The translations under genes were made by a program, and so were the position numbers. A DNA stretch of 18,581 bases. It comes from CF-118 sp035689345 (GTDB lineage: Bacteria > Chloroflexota > Dormibacteria > Dormibacterales > Dormibacteraceae). The first letter of the stretch is position 1. Every line of letters begins with the position of its first letter. Where the stretch lies: positions 1-18,581 of the forward strand of contig DASSLR010000088.1 in NCBI GenBank assembly GCA_035689345.1, written 5' to 3'. This document shows positions 14,257-18,581 of the stretch, piece by piece. The notes under the pieces are model-generated. The model was not told where the DNA came from. It did not search any database and worked only from the letters and a program-made list of their open reading frames with translations.

Positions 14257-15420
14257 ATGTCTAGCCTGAGCGCAGGATCGGCGGGCTTGGGGGAGGGAAG
14301 CCTTGGGAGAGGGAGGGTCCACCCAAGGGTCTACCTCGACGACGCCGGCGCCGCCCCGGTGCTGCCCGAGGTCGAGCAAGCACTTCGCGTCGTTCCGACC
14401 GGCAATCCCTCGAGCCTCCACGCCGAGGGACGCACCGCTCGCGCCGCGCTCGATGCCGCGCGCGACAAGCTCGCGGCGGCGCTCGCCGCCGACCGCCTCG
14501 AGATGACCTTCACCGCCTCCGGCACCGAGGCCGTGAACCTTGCGATCCTCGGCGCCGCGCACCGGCTGCCCAGGCACGCGACCGTTCTCACCTGGGCGGC
14601 CGAGCACCAGTCGGTGCTCGCCGTGGCACGACGGCTTCAGGCCGACGGCCATGCCGTGACCATTGCCCCAACAGACGGCGCCGCCCGAGCCGATCTCGAC
14701 CGCATCCAACCCGGGGTCGCCCTTGTGTCCATTGGGCTCGCCAACAACGAGGTCGGCACGATCCAGCCCGTGGCGGAGGCGATCGAGCGCGCGCACGAGG
14801 TCGGCGCCCTCGTCCACGTGGATGCCTGTGCGGGACCGCGCTGGATCGACATTCCGCGCGGCGCGGACCTCATTTCCTTCAGCGGTCACAAGCTCGGCGC
14901 GGGTCGCGGCGGCGCGCTCTACGTGCGCGACGGAGTGCGCATCGATCCGGTGCTGCACGGTGGTCCGCAGGAATGGGGCCGCCGCGCCGGACGCGAGGAC
15001 GTTTTCGCGGCGGTGGCGATCGCCGAAGCCATGACCGTCTGCACGCGGGAGCGCGCGGCGCGGTCCGAGAGAGCGGCGACCCAATCCGCCCAGCTCCGCG
15101 CAACGCTCGAGCAGCTCGGCGGCCGCATCACCGGCGGACCGCATCGCCTGCCCAACTACGCCACGGCCACGTTCGCCTCGCGCCGAGGTGAGGACATGCT
15201 GCTCGCGCTCGACCTCGCCGGCGTCGCGGCTTCGAGCGGTTCGGCGTGCGCGTCGGGTTCGCTGGACCCTTCGCACGTGCTTCTCGCCATGGGACTCACG
15301 CTCGACGAGGCCCTCGGCAGCCTGCGCCTCACCACGGGATACGCGACGACGGACGCCGAGGTGACGAAGGCCCGCGACATCCTCACCGCCATCCTCGCCC
15401 GCACGCCGACGCATGCCTAG
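14257..15420 (+). CDS. Cysteine desulfurase (NifS/IscS-like class V aminotransferase)
   Basis: A PLP enzyme that takes sulfur from Cys as an enzyme-bound persulfide, giving Ala. The 387-residue product shows VYLDDAGAAPVLP, TFTASGTEAVNLAIL, AAEHQSVL (His117 over the PLP ring), LANNEVGTIQP, LVHVDACAG, SFSGHKLGAGRGG with Lys212 for the Schiff base, and SSGSACASGSLDPSHVLLAM with catalytic Cys331. The N-terminus has about 25 extra residues (Ser/Gly-rich) before VYLDD; a TTG at 14287 is an alternative start. The gene overlaps the XdhC-family gene by 8 nt, so its likely job is to supply sulfur for molybdenum cofactor. In Rhodobacter capsulatus XdhC receives sulfur from a NifS-type enzyme. A supply to iron-sulfur clusters, or selenium mobilisation, is also possible. 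Confidence 0.9.
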   Translation: MSSLSAGSAGLGEGSLGRGRVHPRVYLDDAGAAPVLPEVEQALRVVPTGNPSSLHAEGRTARAALDAARDKLAAALAADRLEMTFTASGTEAVNLAILGAAHRLPRHATVLTWAAEHQSVLAVARRLQADGHAVTIAPTDGAARADLDRIQPGVALVSIGLANNEVGTIQPVAEAIERAHEVGALVHVDACAGPRWIDIPRGADLISFSGHKLGAGRGGALYVRDGVRIDPVLHGGPQEWGRRAGREDVFAAVAIAEAMTVCTRERAARSERAATQSAQLRATLEQLGGRITGGPHRLPNYATATFASRRGEDMLLALDLAGVAASSGSACASGSLDPSHVLLAMGLTLDEALGSLRLTTGYATTDAEVTKARDILTAILARTPTHA

Positions 15421-16159
15421 CGTCGAGGAAGAGCTCGCGCAGCGGCTGGCCCGCGGCGAGGAGGTCGTGCTGGCGACCGTGATCAAGCTGGACGGCGAGC
15501 CGCCGTCGCGACCCGGGGCCAAGCTGCTCATGTCCCGCACCGCGGCCCTCGCCGGGACGCTCGGCTGCAGCGAGTTCGATTCCGCCGCCCTCGGCGATGC
15601 AAGAGGCGTCGCCGACTCCGGCGCACCCCAGCTCCGCACCTACCGGCACGACCTCGGCTCGATCCAGGCATACCTCGAGCCGCACGCGCCCGTGCCCACG
15701 CTAGTTGTCTTCGCGGCCACGCCCGTGGCGCGCTCCATCCTCGACTGGGCTCCGAACCTCGGCTATCGCGCGCTGCTCGTCGAGACCCGCCCCGAGCGGC
15801 TGCAGGGACAGGTGTGGCCGCACGCTGTGACCTCGCTTTCCGAGCTGCCGGCCATGCTCGGCCCCGACCTTTATGTTGTCCACACCGACCACGACGCGCC
15901 CGACATCGTCGAGGCGCTCGAGACGATCCTCCCCCGCGACCCGAAGTTCATCGGCCTCGTCGGCAGCCGGCGCCACACCGGGCATCACCTCGATGCGCTG
16001 CGAGCCAAAGGCGTCGACGAAGAGGTGCTGGCGCGCATCCAGACCCCTGTCGGCCTGGACCTCGGCTCCGTGACGCCGGCCGAGATCGCCCTTTCCATCC
16101 TCGCCGGCGTGGTCGCGGTGCGCCGCGGGCGTCAGGGTGGCTGGCTGGCGAACCGTTAG
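15413..16159 (+). CDS. XdhC/CoxI-family protein (molybdenum cofactor sulfuration/insertion)
   Basis: XdhC-type proteins bind molybdenum cofactor, help its sulfuration, and hand it to xanthine-dehydrogenase-family enzymes. The 248-residue product has an N-terminal XdhC/CoxI domain (EEELAQRLARGEEVVLATVI, GTLGCSEFD with the conserved Cys) and a C-terminal Rossmann domain: LVVFAATPVARSILDWAPNL, VVHTDHDAPDIVEALETIL, FIGLVGSRRHTGHHLDALRA and IQTPVGLDLGSVTPAEIALS, then AVRRGR. The glycine-rich GAGHVA usually at the Rossmann start is FAATPVA here, a notable change. ATG 15413 overlaps the desulfurase stop by 8 nt, which fits one functional pair. The target hydroxylase is not in the window. Confidence 0.88.
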   Translation: MPSVEEELAQRLARGEEVVLATVIKLDGEPPSRPGAKLLMSRTAALAGTLGCSEFDSAALGDARGVADSGAPQLRTYRHDLGSIQAYLEPHAPVPTLVVFAATPVARSILDWAPNLGYRALLVETRPERLQGQVWPHAVTSLSELPAMLGPDLYVVHTDHDAPDIVEALETILPRDPKFIGLVGSRRHTGHHLDALRAKGVDEEVLARIQTPVGLDLGSVTPAEIALSILAGVVAVRRGRQGGWLANR

Positions 16160-16192
16160 TTAGGCCGGCCGGTCTCGCGAATGGGCACGGCA

Positions 16193-16198
16193 TAATCT
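16193..16198 (+). promoter_or_regulatory. -10 box for leaderless first kinase gene
   Basis: TAATCT is followed by GGGGCC (6 nt) and GTG at 16205. The same layout (CATAATC, 6 nt ending GGGCC, GTGCC) precedes the second kinase, and both have CTCGCGA 16-17 nt before CATAATC. Confidence 0.55.
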
Positions 16199-16204
16199 GG
16201 GGCC

Positions 16205-17353
<1,149 letters not shown>

Positions 17354-17363
17354 GGTAACCGGC

Positions 17364-17383
17364 GGGCCTGTCTGTTAAGGCTC
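17364..17383 (+). terminator. Weak candidate hairpin between the two kinase genes
   Basis: GGGCCT pairs with AGGCTC (one G-T pair) around an 8-nt loop, 10 nt after the first kinase stop. No T-run follows. It may separate the two transcripts, since the second kinase has its own promoter. Confidence 0.28.
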
Positions 17384-17418
17384 CGTCAATTCGGCGGGAA
17401 CTCGCGATTCCGAACGCA

Positions 17419-17424
17419 TAATCA
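17419..17424 (+). promoter_or_regulatory. -10 box for leaderless second kinase gene
   Basis: TAATCA is followed by TGGGCC (6 nt) and GTG at 17431. Position and flanks match the promoter of the first kinase, including CTCGCGA at 17401-17407. GGAAC at 17397-17401 sits near the -35 position but I do not assign it. Confidence 0.55.
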
Positions 17425-17430
17425 TGGGCC

Positions 17431-18581
17431 GTGCCCATAGCACCCGGAACCCACCTGGGTTCCTACGTCGTTCAGGAGTACGTCGGCCAGGGCGCCATGG
17501 GCGTCGTCTACCGGGCTTACCACGCGCAGCTCGAGCGCACGGCCGCCGTCAAGGTGCTGCAGGGCCTGGCTCCAGACGCAGACTCGGTGGCGCGTTTTCG
17601 CCGCGAGGCCCAGTCCATCGGCCGCATGCGGCACCCCAACGTCCTCAACGTCTTCGACTTCGGCGAGTTCGAAGGGACCCCGTACATGATCGTCGAGTTC
17701 GTCGAGGGCGGCAGCCTTGCCGGCCGGATCAAGCAGGCACCGATGGACCGCCAGACCGCACTTCGGTTCCTGCGGGGTATCGGCGACGCGCTCGACTACG
17801 CGCACTCGCTGGGCATCGTCCACCGCGACGTCAAGCCCGCGAACGTGCTGCTGGGCACGAAGGACACGCCGATCCTTGCCGATTTCGGCCTGGCCAAGCT
17901 CCTGCAGTCGTCGTCGATCAAGTCGATGACGGGGGTGACGACCGGCACGCCCGCCTACATGGCGCCCGAGCAGGTGACCGGGAGCCAGGTCGGCCCCGCC
18001 GCCGACCGCTACTCGCTCGCCGTGATGGCGTTCGAGATGCTCACCGGCTCGCTGCCTTTCGACGGCGAGAACGTGATGGAGGTCCTCTACGCCCAGGTGC
18101 ATCGCGACCCGCCCATGCCGAGCTCGTTGAACCCGCAGGTTGGACAGCAGGTCGACGAGGTCGTGCTGCGCGGCATGGCGAAGAACCCGAAGGATCGATT
18201 CGACAGCTGCGCGTCCTTCGTCGACCAGCTGGAGGCCGCCTTGCCGGCCGCCCCGATTGCGACGCCGGTCGTCGCACCGGTCGACACCACGGTGGTGCTT
18301 CCGCCACCGATCCCCGCCGCCAAGGCGGCTGTGGTCGCTCCGGTCACATCCCCCGCCGCCACGGCGGTCATGGAGCCCGCCGCGCCGCCGCCGGTCACCG
18401 CCACGACCGCGGTCGCCATGCCTCCGGCGCCACCCAGACGCCGCCGGCGCACGCTGCTGTTCGCGGCGCTGGCCGCGGTGCTCGTGCTCACCTTGATCGT
18501 CGGCGGCGTTGTCGTCTACGGCGCGACGCGACCGACGACCCTTTCCGTCGCACCGCAGATCGTGCGCGCGGGTGAGCACGT
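17431..18581 (+). CDS. Membrane-anchored Ser/Thr protein kinase with external domain (partial, cut by right edge)
   Basis: A paralog of the previous kinase, visible for 383 codons. It has the glycine loop GQGAMGVV, AAVKVLQG with the catalytic Lys, HRDVKPAN, ADFGLAKLLQ and SSSIKSMTGVTTGTPAYMAPE, so it should be active. Alignment by eye to the first kinase is nearly gap-free over the kinase domain, apart from a one-residue loss at GSQVGPA versus GSHAVGPA. The linker (about residues 275-340) is a longer Ala/Pro/Val/Thr run with repeated TAVM/TTVV-like pieces. A basic stretch RRRRR-like and helix LLFAALAAVLVLTLIVGGVV follow. Unlike the first kinase it continues outside the membrane (TTLSVAPQIVRAGEHV), which looks like the first strand of a beta-sandwich domain. 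GTG start, leaderless promoter. Confidence 0.92.
   Translation, partial: MPIAPGTHLGSYVVQEYVGQGAMGVVYRAYHAQLERTAAVKVLQGLAPDADSVARFRREAQSIGRMRHPNVLNVFDFGEFEGTPYMIVEFVEGGSLAGRIKQAPMDRQTALRFLRGIGDALDYAHSLGIVHRDVKPANVLLGTKDTPILADFGLAKLLQSSSIKSMTGVTTGTPAYMAPEQVTGSQVGPAADRYSLAVMAFEMLTGSLPFDGENVMEVLYAQVHRDPPMPSSLNPQVGQQVDEVVLRGMAKNPKDRFDSCASFVDQLEAALPAAPIATPVVAPVDTTVVLPPPIPAAKAAVVAPVTSPAATAVMEPAAPPPVTATTAVAMPPAPPRRRRRTLLFAALAAVLVLTLIVGGVVVYGATRPTTLSVAPQIVRAGEH

Noticed and set aside
13954..15639. 561-residue open frame on the minus strand across the zinc-ribbon, desulfurase and XdhC genes
   Set aside because: It is antisense to well-recognised genes, Arg/Gly-rich with no family motifs, and typical of spurious open frames in GC-rich DNA.
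16161..16173. GGCCGGCC palindrome between the XdhC gene and the first kinase as a terminator
   Set aside because: It has no loop and no T-run; it may be simple GC-rich sequence.
17422..18579. 385-residue minus-strand frame and an out-of-phase plus frame over the second kinase
   Set aside because: Both are shadows of the kinase frame starting at GTG 17431, which has all catalytic motifs.

Overview
The window is high-GC, densely packed bacterial chromosome with no mobile element, rRNA, tRNA or CRISPR array that I can see. Codon use (G/C-ending), frequent GTG starts, 4-nt ATGA/GTGA stop-start overlaps, leaderless genes with a TANNNT box 6-7 nt before the start, one-transmembrane Ser/Thr kinases and a membrane-anchored rather than clearly lipidated solute-binding protein all suggest a monoderm-like soil or environmental bacterium. 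Chloroflexota or Candidatus Dormibacterota is my guess; Actinomycetota is less likely. This placement is inference.

Layout. (1) 1-4908, minus strand: a branched-chain amino-acid type ABC importer operon in the order solute-binding protein, LivH, LivM, and one polypeptide joining both ATPases (LivG-linker-LivF), which runs off the left edge. (2) 5024-7195, plus: a DUF4013-like membrane protein that appears to start at CTG, then pxpB and pxpC (5-oxoprolinase subunits). (3) 11305-7161, minus: a tightly linked seven-gene chain, moaC, moaB/mog, pxpA, a multispanning membrane protein, a GNAT-like protein, a peroxiredoxin with an in-frame TGA at its catalytic cysteine position, and a DinB-like protein. 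(4) 11317-12263, plus: a HAD-like protein and a small two-helix membrane protein. (5) 13464-12164, minus: a Mut7-C/PIN-like zinc-ribbon protein and larB, whose tail overlaps the small membrane gene head-on. (6) 13488-14183, plus: a cupin and a zinc-ribbon protein. (7) 14257-16159, plus: an overlapping cysteine desulfurase and XdhC/CoxI-family pair. (8) 16205-18581, plus: two tandem paralogous Ser/Thr kinases, each behind its own near-identical leaderless promoter; the second is cut by the right edge.

Themes. Two clusters bear on molybdenum cofactor: moaC and moaB for synthesis, and the desulfurase/XdhC pair for sulfuration of the cofactor in xanthine-dehydrogenase-type enzymes. pxpA plus pxpBC give a complete 5-oxoprolinase set that converts 5-oxoproline to glutamate, split over two opposed transcription units.

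The most interesting signal is the peroxiredoxin at 8143-7661. Its reading frame passes through TGA exactly where the peroxidatic Cys belongs (DFTGG-U-RTEL), the rest of the protein has no Cys, and a hairpin suited to a bacterial SECIS follows the TGA. It is best read as a selenoprotein. The LivG-LivF fusion, the CTG start at 5024 and the overlapping divergent -10 boxes at 13472-13481 also deserve checks.
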